Origin: Tangfeifania sp.
Lineage (GTDB): Bacteria > Bacteroidota > Bacteroidia > Bacteroidales > Prolixibacteraceae
Assembly: GCA_018400515.1 (NCBI GenBank)
Contig: JAGYMR010000183.1
Span: 1 to 5,827 of the forward strand
Reading direction: 5' to 3'
DNA: 5,827 nt
The notes beneath the pieces were generated by a model. It did no database searches, was not told where the DNA came from, and saw nothing but the letters and a program-made list of their open reading frames with translations. Of this stretch, positions 1-5,827 are shown one piece after another. A program made the translations under genes and the position numbers. How positions within the stretch are numbered: the stretch's first letter is position 1; every line of letters starts with the position of its first letter.

Positions 1-66
1 TCAGATCAAGTCAAAAAAGGATTCAGTCCCTGCAGCCAATTTGTATACAGTTTGCCCCTGCAGGAA

Positions 67-90
67 AAGGAAAAATCCGGTTTTTTCTTT
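67..90. repeat. Imperfect A/T-rich inverted repeat in the leader of the first gene
   Basis: Bases 67-75 can pair with 82-90 (nine pairs including one G-T) around the six-base loop TCCGGT. The 3' arm is almost all T, so in RNA this is an A-arm/U-arm hairpin. It could be the end of an upstream transcript or a leader structure 37 bases before the first start codon. The stem has a single G-C pair and would be weak, so chance is a fair alternative. The rest of 1-126 shows no convincing Bacteroidota promoter (TTTG about -33 and TAnnTTTG about -7) and no gene. Confidence 0.25.
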
Positions 91-126
91 ATCTTAGTAA
101 GAAAATTTACCAAGGATTTTTTGAAC

Positions 127-1251
127 ATGAGGTTATTTATTCTTCTCCTTATTCCGTTTTTTTCCATCTTTTTATGTTGTTCCCATAAAGGGGAGAAGGT
201 TGCCAGCGAAGATCATCAACCCGATGATATTCTGGTGGGTATCCAGTACTTCAGCGGATGGTGGGCCCATTCTCCCAATAAATGGGAGTACAGGGGGGAG
301 GACTGGCGCAGTGAATTTCCCGGCAGGGTCCCTTTGCTGGGCGCATACAATACCCGGGAGACCATGGATAAGGAGATAAAGGCGGCGGCAGAGTACGGGG
401 TTGATTTTTTTTCCATTCTCTATTATTACGGGGGAAATGTTACCAACCGGGAGAAGGATGATGTCCCCTATTTAAATGCCGGACTTTTCCATTTTATGGA
501 GTCTGAAAATGCCTCCATGATGGATTTTATGATTGAGCTGACCAATCATCCCCCCTTCGAAGTCAGTTCCCGCGAAGACTGGGATGCCTGCATGGATGTT
601 TTCGTGGAGGCCATGAAGCATCCGGGTTACTTGAAGATCGACGGACGCCCCGTTTTAAAAATTCATGGCGGCGACCAGTTTTTTATTGATATGGGGCGCG
701 ATGTTGCGAAATGCCGCAATGTCTTGCAGCACCTCAGGGAAAGGGCCCGTGATGCCGGGGTTGGTGAGTTGCTGATCACGGTTGGAACTTACGGAAAGGG
801 TCCGATTGATGCATCCCATCCGTTTGTAAAAACAGGAGCGATTGATGCCACCATGCAGTACATGGCTGTCCCGGATCTGCCCGATATGGAGGAGGATTAC
901 CCCTATGAGGATCTGGTGGCTGAGGCCACGGAAGTCCGGAATGTGCGGAAGTCCGATGCGTTAAATTGGGTGCCCTATTTCCCCGCGGGCTGGAATCCGC
1001 GTCCGTGGCATGATTCCCGTCCAAAATTTGAATTGCCCTCCCGGAAGCAATGGAAGGAAGGGCTGGAAGAGCTGAAACAGGATCTCCTGAGCTCACCCTC
1101 TCTGGGATTCCCCCGGAAGGACGGATCTACCCGGAAAGCGTTTACCATCTACGCCTGGAATGAATACGGAGAAGGGGGAATGGTGGCTCCCACCGAGGGG
1201 GACGGCTACATGAAACTGAAAGTAATCCGGGAAGTTTTTGGAAAAGAGTGA
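127..1251 (+). CDS. GH99-like (WbsX-type) domain lipoprotein, putative endo-acting glycoside hydrolase
   Basis: This gene encodes 374 residues. The first ATG of the frame is at 127 and begins MRLFILLLIP, a hydrophobic lipoprotein-type signal with Cys17-Cys18. The lipobox (IFLCC) is loose, so the lipidated Cys is uncertain. AAGGA at 112-116 lies 10 bases before the ATG. The mature part looks like a single (beta/alpha)8-type domain of about 340 residues, normal for GH99-like proteins. It starts G-I-Q-Y-F-S-G-W-W (38-46), has H-P-G-Y-L-K-I-D-G-R-P-V (165-176), and near the C terminus W-N-E-Y-G-E-G (344-350). The two glutamates three apart (E346, E349) match the N-E-W-x-E-G signature that supplies the catalytic residues of GH99 endo-alpha-mannosidases and mannanases. 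Cleavage of an alpha-mannoside at the cell envelope is inferred from the family and from the GH92 neighbour. Related WbsX-type domains also occur in polysaccharide-biosynthesis loci, but the lipoprotein signal and the neighbours favour a degradative role. It is the first of three same-strand glycan genes. Confidence 0.8.
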   Translation: MRLFILLLIPFFSIFLCCSHKGEKVASEDHQPDDILVGIQYFSGWWAHSPNKWEYRGEDWRSEFPGRVPLLGAYNTRETMDKEIKAAAEYGVDFFSILYYYGGNVTNREKDDVPYLNAGLFHFMESENASMMDFMIELTNHPPFEVSSREDWDACMDVFVEAMKHPGYLKIDGRPVLKIHGGDQFFIDMGRDVAKCRNVLQHLRERARDAGVGELLITVGTYGKGPIDASHPFVKTGAIDATMQYMAVPDLPDMEEDYPYEDLVAEATEVRNVRKSDALNWVPYFPAGWNPRPWHDSRPKFELPSRKQWKEGLEELKQDLLSSPSLGFPRKDGSTRKAFTIYAWNEYGEGGMVAPTEGDGYMKLKVIREVFGKE

Positions 1252-1354
1252 ACGTAGAACGGGGAAAGCCCCGGAACAAAGCAATATTTTTTACCCGGGA
1301 GCGGTTGAGGATTGTATTCAGGAATGAATGCGCCATCAACCATTCCTCAGGTTG

Positions 1355-1367
1355 CCCCCTCTGGGGG
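1355..1367. repeat. G/C hairpin CCCCC-TCT-GGGGG
   Basis: Five C's (1355-1359) and five G's (1363-1367) form a perfect inverted repeat with the three-base loop TCT. It lies 44 bases before the GH92 start and just ahead of the 13-base palindrome at 1371-1383. CCCCC-TxT-GGGGG palindromes recall short dispersed repeats that I associate with intergenic regions of Bacteroidota genomes. A single copy in this window cannot prove that it is one. Confidence 0.5.
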
Positions 1368-1370
1368 AGT

Positions 1371-1383
1371 TGTTTAGTAAACA
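1371..1383. promoter_or_regulatory. Perfect 13-base palindrome TGTTTA-G-TAAACA, possible operator or attenuator arm
   Basis: TGTTTA at 1371-1376 is exactly mirrored by TAAACA at 1378-1383 around a single G. Such odd-centred symmetry is typical of a dimeric DNA-binding protein site. As RNA it could fold only as a short stem with a five-base loop, followed by T6 at 1385-1390. A second TAAAC at 1390-1394 could compete for pairing with GTTTA at 1372-1376. The site is 28 bases before the GH92 start codon, a position where either an operator or a transcript structure would affect the GH92 and GxGYxYP genes. Confidence 0.35.
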
Positions 1384-1411
1384 CTTTTTTAAACCAATAA
1401 AAACTGAAGAA

Positions 1412-3658
1412 ATGAAGCATCCAAGCAAAATTATTTTGGTGATCCTAATTGTTTCCGGCATGTTATTGCCTTCCTGTCAACAGAAACAGGAAAAATCAGG
1501 CCTGGATTATGTGGATCCCACCATTGGTGGGGTGGGGGTCATTTTGCAGCCCACGAGGCCCGCTGTTCACCTTCCGAACAGCATGCTGCGGGTATTTCCT
1601 ATGCGGGAAGACCAGCTGGATGATCAGATCCGGAATTTTCCGCTGACCATTACAACCCACCGGCTGATTGATCCCGTTTTTGCTTTTATGCCGGTGAGCG
1701 GTGAGGTGGATCAAACCACCTGGGAGCGAAAGCTGGTATACGACAATGAAACGCTTACCCCCTATTATTACCGGGGCGCTTTTCTTGAAACCGGAGATGT
1801 TCTGGAATTTACCCCACAGGCCCGGAGCGGATTCTACCGCGTCCATTTTGACGGGCCAAAGGACCATTGTCTGCGCATGGGAATGTTCCGGGGACCCGGT
1901 AAAATCGAAGTTCAGGGGAAAAGGCAAATCTCGGGTGAGGAGGCATTCAAAGGGATGAAAGCCTATTTTTTTGCGGAAGTGGATGCCGATATTCTGGAGG
2001 TACAATACAGGAATGATGCTTCCAAAGAGCAGGTGTTGCTTCATATGGGCAATACAGATAAAACGGTTGGGTTTCGTTACGGGATCTCCTTTGTCAGTGT
2101 CGAACAGGCCCGGGAGAATTTAATGCAAGAGATCCCGGTATGGGACTTCCAGCGGGTGAAAAATGAGGCACGGGAGGTCTGGGAATCGAAAATGGCTCAG
2201 ATCCAAACGGCGGGGGGAACCCCTTCCCAGAAAAGGGTGTTTTATACCTCCCTTTACCGAACCTATGAGCGAATGGTGAACATCAATGAATACGGCAGGT
2301 ATTACAGCAGTTACGACCACCAGGTCCACGAGTCGGATGAACCTTTCTATGTGGATAACTGGATGTGGGACAATTTTATCTCGCTGGAACCCCTGCACAT
2401 GATCCTGAATCCTGAAAGGGAAACACACCAGCTCCGGTCGTATGTGAAAATGTACGAGCAAAGCGGGATAATGCCCTCGTTTGCGTTGGTTTCGGGCCCC
2501 TGGGCTGCCATGACGGGGTACTATGCGGCCAACTGGTTTGCCGATGCCTGGTTTAAAGGATTCCGGGATTTTGATCTGAAAACGGCCTATGAAGGGGTAA
2601 GGAAGAATGCCCTGGAAGGATCTGTTATCCCCTGGTATGATGGTCCCCAGACCTGGCTGGGCGAGTTTTACAATGCGCATGGATATGTGCCCGGTCTGCC
2701 CCCCGGAGAAGAGGAACCCATTGAAGAGGTGGACACCAACTGGGAAAAACGGCAATCGGTATCGGTCACTACAGCCAACAGCTATTCCGACTGGTGTATT
2801 GCGCAAATAGCAGGAGAACTGGACATGGAGCAGGACCGGACCCTTTTTCTCGACAGGGCGGATAATTACAAGAATGTCTACCGGCAGGATAAAGGGTTTA
2901 TGTGGCCGAAAGATAAAGAGGGGAACTGGATCGAACCCTTTGACCCGCGTTTTGCCGGTCGTGAATATTTTACGGAAAATAATGCCTATATATATAATTG
3001 GGATGTAAAACATGACCTCCGGGGGCTCTTTGAATTGATGGGGGGACGGCAAAAAGCCGAAGAAAAACTGGACCAGCTTTTCAGGGAAGAGCTGGGACTC
3101 CCCAAATTCCGGTTCTGGTACAACCAGCCCGATGCTTCCGGACTGGTCGGACAATTTGTGATGGGAAACGAACCTGCTTTTCACATTCCCTATATCTATA
3201 ATTACCTGGGAGCTCCCTGGAAAACCCAGAAACGGATCCGCATGCTTCTGGATGCCTTTTTTACGGATACCCTGTTTGGCATTCCCGGCGATGAAGACGG
3301 AGGTGCCATGACCTCATTCGTGGTTTTCTCGATGATGGGATTTTTCCCGGTTACGCCGGGTATCCCTGTTTATAATATCGGAAGTCCCGTTTTTGAAAAG
3401 GTTACTATCAACCTGCCCAACGGTAAAGATTTTATCATCATCGCTGAAAATAATTCGGAAAAGAACAAATACATACAGGAGGCCCGCCTGAATGGTGAAC
3501 CCCTGGAAAGGCCATGGTTTACCCACAATGACCTGATCAGCGGAGGCATCCTTGAACTGACCATGGGGGAGTGGCCCAACAAGCAGTGGGGCAGCGATCC
3601 GGAGGATGCACCCCCTTCATCCCTGGAATATAATGTTGCGCAGGAGCATGGTGAATGA
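1412..3658 (+). CDS. GH92-family glycoside hydrolase lipoprotein, probable alpha-mannosidase
   Basis: This gene encodes 748 residues when started at the ATG at 1412, which opens directly into a signal peptide with lipobox L-P-S-C (Cys22). The ATG at 1328 would add 28 unrelated residues in front of the signal. Length and order fit GH92: an N-terminal beta-sandwich domain from about residue 31 (Y-V-D-P-T-I-G-G, 33-40) to about 270, then an (alpha/alpha)6 catalytic domain with W-M-W-D-N (317-321). T-E-N-N-A-Y-I-Y-N-W contains E522, aligned with the family's catalytic acid. G-D-E-D-G-G carries D627 and D629, aligned with the catalytic base pair; the acid-base distance of 107 residues is close to that in characterised members. 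GH92 enzymes are calcium-dependent, inverting exo-alpha-mannosidases. Oddities are M584 and F590 in the usual H-G-N-E-P-S-H-H segment, Y-Y-A where G-Y/N-H-A is common, and an acidic loop at 428-441. These suggest a divergent subgroup, so the linkage specificity is not assigned. A 16-base gap implies co-transcription with the next gene. Confidence 0.88.
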   Translation: MKHPSKIILVILIVSGMLLPSCQQKQEKSGLDYVDPTIGGVGVILQPTRPAVHLPNSMLRVFPMREDQLDDQIRNFPLTITTHRLIDPVFAFMPVSGEVDQTTWERKLVYDNETLTPYYYRGAFLETGDVLEFTPQARSGFYRVHFDGPKDHCLRMGMFRGPGKIEVQGKRQISGEEAFKGMKAYFFAEVDADILEVQYRNDASKEQVLLHMGNTDKTVGFRYGISFVSVEQARENLMQEIPVWDFQRVKNEAREVWESKMAQIQTAGGTPSQKRVFYTSLYRTYERMVNINEYGRYYSSYDHQVHESDEPFYVDNWMWDNFISLEPLHMILNPERETHQLRSYVKMYEQSGIMPSFALVSGPWAAMTGYYAANWFADAWFKGFRDFDLKTAYEGVRKNALEGSVIPWYDGPQTWLGEFYNAHGYVPGLPPGEEEPIEEVDTNWEKRQSVSVTTANSYSDWCIAQIAGELDMEQDRTLFLDRADNYKNVYRQDKGFMWPKDKEGNWIEPFDPRFAGREYFTENNAYIYNWDVKHDLRGLFELMGGRQKAEEKLDQLFREELGLPKFRFWYNQPDASGLVGQFVMGNEPAFHIPYIYNYLGAPWKTQKRIRMLLDAFFTDTLFGIPGDEDGGAMTSFVVFSMMGFFPVTPGIPVYNIGSPVFEKVTINLPNGKDFIIIAENNSEKNKYIQEARLNGEPLERPWFTHNDLISGGILELTMGEWPNKQWGSDPEDAPPSSLEYNVAQEHGE

Positions 3659-3674
3659 ACTTTTATAAATAAGA

Positions 3675-5579
3675 ATGAAACGAAATAAATTATTGCTTAT
3701 TGGCTTGCTTTGGGGGATCGTCTCTGGTTGCACGAATCCCGGAACCGACCAGGGGAGAAACATTGCCGTTTATGATCTGCACTATTTAAATCAGATGGAC
3801 GTCAATGATCCGGGGAATATCCGGACCCTGTGGGACCAGGTGCACACACTCGCCACCCTCCAGGGGATTGTCAACCGGAAAGAACCCCGGTTGTATCTCT
3901 ATTATGTTGAAAACAGGGGCGTCAACATTGACCGCTACTGGTGGAATAAGTACCGCCGGGAAGGAAAATGGCTCCATAATGCCGATACCACCCTGTATGA
4001 AAATATCGTGGATTTAATTGCTGCATTTAAGGAGGAGATTCAGGGAGCCGTAATTTATGACCCCCGCGTAGCTGCCACCAGCAATGTAGCCTCTGCAGTT
4101 GCCGGCGTGGAGAACCTGATTGCGGTACGGTACGATACTTCACGGGCCAGCCTGTACCGGAAAATCATTATGGAAGGACCTCAGATTCCTGTAAAGAAGC
4201 GGCTTTTGAAATCCAACGGGGAGCCCTTGTTCTCCGGCAGGGGGATTGTTCCGGGAACCGAAAGGGAATCCAGCGGATCGGCCAAAAACGATGCTTATAT
4301 CTGGCTGATTGAACATTACCTGAAAAAGGGAAAGTGCAATACCCAATTCGGGGCGGCCTATATTGACCAGTACTGGCGAAAAAAGCCCACAGCTGCTAAT
4401 ATTAACCATCATACGCTGACCAACCATGACTTTTTTGTCAGCAAAAAAGCATTTTTTTTCGATCTGAGTCCCTGGAGGGATGAACCGGCCACGGATGATC
4501 CTGATCAGCCGGTGGGTACCGATTTTAATACCCTGACGGAGTTATTGCTGCTGGCCTACCAGCAAAACGGCAACGGCAAAACGTTTACTTATATCGGCGG
4601 TTTTCCGCCCTGGGCCTACAAATATACCCAGCATGCAGGAGGAGAACACGACGACGTACCCACTGAATGGGAATTTTCGCGGGTGATCAGTGCCTATAAC
4701 GCCTTTAAGGACGCCGATGCCATCGGATATGGGGCGCTTGCCAATGCCTCTTTCTGGCAGCACTTCCCCTTGCAGGAGAAGTATCCCCAGGATTGGGTGA
4801 GCCGGGATGAACTGAAAGCGGAGGGATACCTCGACAGCGAGGGAAAACTCAACCTGAAGGATAAGGATTATTACATTTTTTATGTGGGGGATTACGATGC
4901 TTCCTCCTGGGTTTCTCAAACAACGCCCGGGATTTGGGACCATCCGGACCGGGGAAAGGTTCCCCTGATGTGGTGCATTAGTCCGGTCCTGGAGGAGCGG
5001 GTGCCCATGGCGCTGGATTACCGGAGGGAGACCGCTACACCCAACGACTATTTTGCCGCGGCGGATAACGGGGCAGGGTATTTGATGCCCGGAATGCTGC
5101 AGGAACCCCGGCCCATTTCCGGACTGCCCGATGGTACCAGTGCCTGGGCCCGGCACAACCTTCCCTATTATAACCGGTGGGACCTGACCATTACCGGCTT
5201 TGTAATCGACGGGGAGGCTCCCGGACTCAACCAAAAAGGACTGGATGCCTATGCATCGTTTAGCACCAACGGCATTGTCCCCCAAAAAGTACCGCTGACC
5301 CTTCTGCACGGGGAAATGCCGGTGCTGCGCTCCGGCCTGGATGTGAATCAGGGAGACCCTGAAATAGCAGCAGAAATTATTGTTTCGCAAATTGAAAAAC
5401 GCCCCATTCCTTTTCATTGGTTCCGGAATATTTTGAAATCACCCCAATGGTATGCCGAAGTGGTAGAAGCAATTGAAAAACGCGATCCGGACTGTGTGCT
5501 GCTCGACGCGCCCACATTTTTTGAGCTTTATAAAATATTCCTGGAACAAAATGAGCAAGCGGCAAAAGGAAAATTATAA
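3675..5579 (+). CDS. GxGYxYP-family putative glycoside hydrolase, lipoprotein
   Basis: This gene encodes 634 residues. An in-frame TAA at 3666-3668 rules out an earlier start. The ATG opens a signal peptide with lipobox V-S-G-C (Cys19). No Shine-Dalgarno is visible in the A/T-rich 16-base gap after the GH92 gene. The N-terminal domain (about 30-230) has the family's L-A-T-L-Q-G-I-V-N-R segment (59-68). The C-terminal domain (about 240-600) has Y-I-G-G-F-P-P-W-A-Y-K-Y (306-317), A-N-A-S-F-W (356-361), G-D-Y-D-A-S-S-W (405-412) and the naming motif at 466-472. That motif reads G-A-G-Y-L-M-P, with Met in place of the second Tyr. The family was proposed as glycoside hydrolases from structure and gene context; I know of no established substrate. 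The length is normal and there is no frameshift. The position directly behind a GH92 gene implies a role in degrading the same glycan, probably at the outer membrane. Confidence 0.87.
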   Translation: MKRNKLLLIGLLWGIVSGCTNPGTDQGRNIAVYDLHYLNQMDVNDPGNIRTLWDQVHTLATLQGIVNRKEPRLYLYYVENRGVNIDRYWWNKYRREGKWLHNADTTLYENIVDLIAAFKEEIQGAVIYDPRVAATSNVASAVAGVENLIAVRYDTSRASLYRKIIMEGPQIPVKKRLLKSNGEPLFSGRGIVPGTERESSGSAKNDAYIWLIEHYLKKGKCNTQFGAAYIDQYWRKKPTAANINHHTLTNHDFFVSKKAFFFDLSPWRDEPATDDPDQPVGTDFNTLTELLLLAYQQNGNGKTFTYIGGFPPWAYKYTQHAGGEHDDVPTEWEFSRVISAYNAFKDADAIGYGALANASFWQHFPLQEKYPQDWVSRDELKAEGYLDSEGKLNLKDKDYYIFYVGDYDASSWVSQTTPGIWDHPDRGKVPLMWCISPVLEERVPMALDYRRETATPNDYFAAADNGAGYLMPGMLQEPRPISGLPDGTSAWARHNLPYYNRWDLTITGFVIDGEAPGLNQKGLDAYASFSTNGIVPQKVPLTLLHGEMPVLRSGLDVNQGDPEIAAEIIVSQIEKRPIPFHWFRNILKSPQWYAEVVEAIEKRDPDCVLLDAPTFFELYKIFLEQNEQAAKGKL

Positions 5580-5656
5580 ATGTGCAAAATCAAAAATGTA
5601 ATGTATATTTAATCCCTGATTTTTAATTTGTAACAAAACGGCTCCGAAATTCATCC

Positions 5657-5698
5657 GGGGGTTTCAGGGGGAATGCGGGGCCAAGAGACGTAGGGGGG
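5657..5698 (+). other. Potential G-quadruplex: four G-runs in the 3' region
   Basis: Runs of G lie at 5657-5661 (5), 5667-5671 (5), 5677-5680 (4) and 5693-5698 (6), separated by 5, 5 and 12 bases. This satisfies a four-tract G-quadruplex pattern with four-layer potential, although the last loop is long. The runs are on the coding strand, so the structure could form in the 3' untranslated RNA and protect or terminate the transcript. Further G4 runs follow at 5711-5714 and 5735-5738. Confidence 0.45.
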
Positions 5699-5733
5699 CT
5701 TTTTTTGAAAGGGGCCTTATTTGAAAAAGCCCC
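5695..5733. repeat. 10-bp inverted repeat, stable 3' hairpin
   Basis: GGGGCTTTTT (5695-5704) is perfectly complementary to AAAAAGCCCC (5724-5733), with a 19-base loop. The GCCCC arm at 5729-5733 could instead pair with GGGGC at 5711-5715, so two hairpins compete. Neither strand shows a T-run immediately after the stem, so it is not a textbook intrinsic terminator. It may act as a 3'-end stabiliser. Confidence 0.5.
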
Positions 5734-5762
5734 AGGGGAAAAGAAAAATATGGCATAGGACA

Positions 5763-5783
5763 AAACGGATTTTTTTTCCGTTT
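5763..5783 (+). terminator. Terminator-like hairpin with a T7 loop
   Basis: AAACGGA (5763-5769) pairs perfectly with TCCGTTT (5777-5783) around a loop of seven T's. It is followed on the plus strand by a T/A-rich stretch (GTAAATATTTTATGCATTTT) without a clean T-run. It lies 183 bases after the GxGYxYP stop codon, in the right orientation to end the operon. Only three G-C pairs support the stem, so termination is plausible but weakly supported. Confidence 0.4.
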
Positions 5784-5827
5784 GTAAATATTTTATGCAT
5801 TTTAATACAAATAATTTTAAAAATTAT

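Larger units (their letters stand above)
1252..1411 (+). promoter_or_regulatory. 160-base spacer between the GH99-like and GH92 genes, with structured elements
   Basis: The spacer holds, in order: a 5-bp hairpin (1260-1264 with 1269-1273, loop AAAG); a T6 run at 1287-1292 too far downstream for a classical terminator; a G/C hairpin at 1355-1367; a palindrome at 1371-1383; a second T6 run at 1385-1390; and an A-rich segment before the ATG at 1412. I found no clear TTTG/TAnnTTTG promoter pair. The GH92 frame stays open back to an ATG at 1328, but those 28 codons run through the structured DNA. They precede the true signal peptide and are not counted as coding. The length and structure suggest attenuation, processing or a separate promoter between the first gene and the other two; which of these is not decided by the sequence. 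Confidence 0.4.
5580..5827. other. Non-coding tail after the three-gene set
   Basis: No credible gene was found on either strand in these 248 bases. The first 60 bases are A/T-rich, the middle (5657-5738) is dominated by plus-strand G-runs, and the last 45 are again very A/T-rich. The boundary structures (5657-5698, 5695-5733 and 5763-5783) suggest that this is the end of the operon. The A/T-rich end might hold the promoter region of a neighbour beyond the window, but I could not find a convincing TTTG/TAnnTTTG pair. Confidence 0.6.

Noticed and set aside
40..54. Possible promoter around TTTGTATACAGTTTG
   Set aside because: TTTG at 51-54 is preceded by TA with three rather than two intervening bases, and there is no TTTG at the right distance upstream. 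The match to the Bacteroidota consensus is too poor.
28..63. Direct repeat CCCTGCAG at 28-35 and 56-63
   Set aside because: Two eight-base copies 28 bases apart, without further copies or a related structure, are likely to be chance.
52..126. TTG-initiated 25-codon extension of the GH99-like gene
   Set aside because: It would put charged, unrelated residues in front of a good hydrophobic signal peptide. The ATG at 127 fits export and has AAGGA upstream.
1260..1292. Hairpin CGGGG-AAAG-CCCCG with a downstream T6 as terminator of the first gene
   Set aside because: The T-run starts 13 bases after the stem, too far for intrinsic termination, so it was mentioned only within the spacer entry.
1328..1411. 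28-codon N-terminal extension of the GH92 gene from the ATG at 1328
   Set aside because: The extension is a translation of palindromic intergenic DNA and would bury the L-P-S-C signal peptide that begins at 1412.
1496..2044. 182-codon minus-strand open frame under the 5' part of the GH92 gene
   Set aside because: It has no recognisable domain and lies fully opposite the well-supported GH92 N-terminal domain.
2120..3184. 354-codon open frame on the minus strand inside the GH92 gene
   Set aside because: It lies wholly antisense to a gene with clear family motifs, shows no recognisable domain and has no start-site signal. It reads as a shadow of the codon pattern on the other strand.
4542..5417. 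291-codon open frame on the minus strand inside the GxGYxYP gene
   Set aside because: It is antisense to conserved family segments on the plus strand and its translation shows no domain or signal peptide.

Overview
The window looks like part of a glycan-degradation locus (a polysaccharide utilisation locus, PUL) from a member of the Bacteroidota. The evidence is three consecutive plus-strand genes that all encode predicted lipoproteins with carbohydrate-active domains typical of that phylum. The translation starts are A-rich with only weak or no Shine-Dalgarno sequence. The genes are of mid GC content and are separated by AT-rich spacers carrying G/C-run hairpins. Neither a species nor a SusC/SusD pair can be identified from this window.

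Layout: 1-126 is a leader with an imperfect A/T-rich inverted repeat. 127-1251 encodes a GH99-like (WbsX-type) lipoprotein ending in the N-E-Y-G-E-G active-site signature. 1252-1411 is a 160-base spacer with a G/C hairpin, a perfect 13-base palindrome and a T-run. 1412-3658 encodes a GH92-family (alpha-mannosidase-type) lipoprotein with its predicted acid and base retained but with divergent binding-site motifs. After a 16-base gap, 3675-5579 encodes a GxGYxYP-family putative glycoside hydrolase whose signature reads GAGYLMP. 5580-5827 is non-coding. It holds an unusual set of G-runs with G-quadruplex potential, a 10-bp hairpin that shares one of those runs, and a terminator-like hairpin with a T7 loop.

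How the genes may work together (inference): GH99 enzymes are endo-acting on alpha-mannosides, and GH92 enzymes are exo-acting, calcium-dependent alpha-mannosidases. Anchored as lipoproteins in the same envelope, the first two could shorten and then trim an alpha-mannose-containing glycan such as an N-glycan or mannan. The GxGYxYP protein has no reaction that I know to be established, so its place here is the most open biochemical question. No RNA genes, CRISPR arrays, insertion sequences or transposases were seen. The window reads as a conventional accessory catabolic locus with several non-canonical details rather than a wholly new system.
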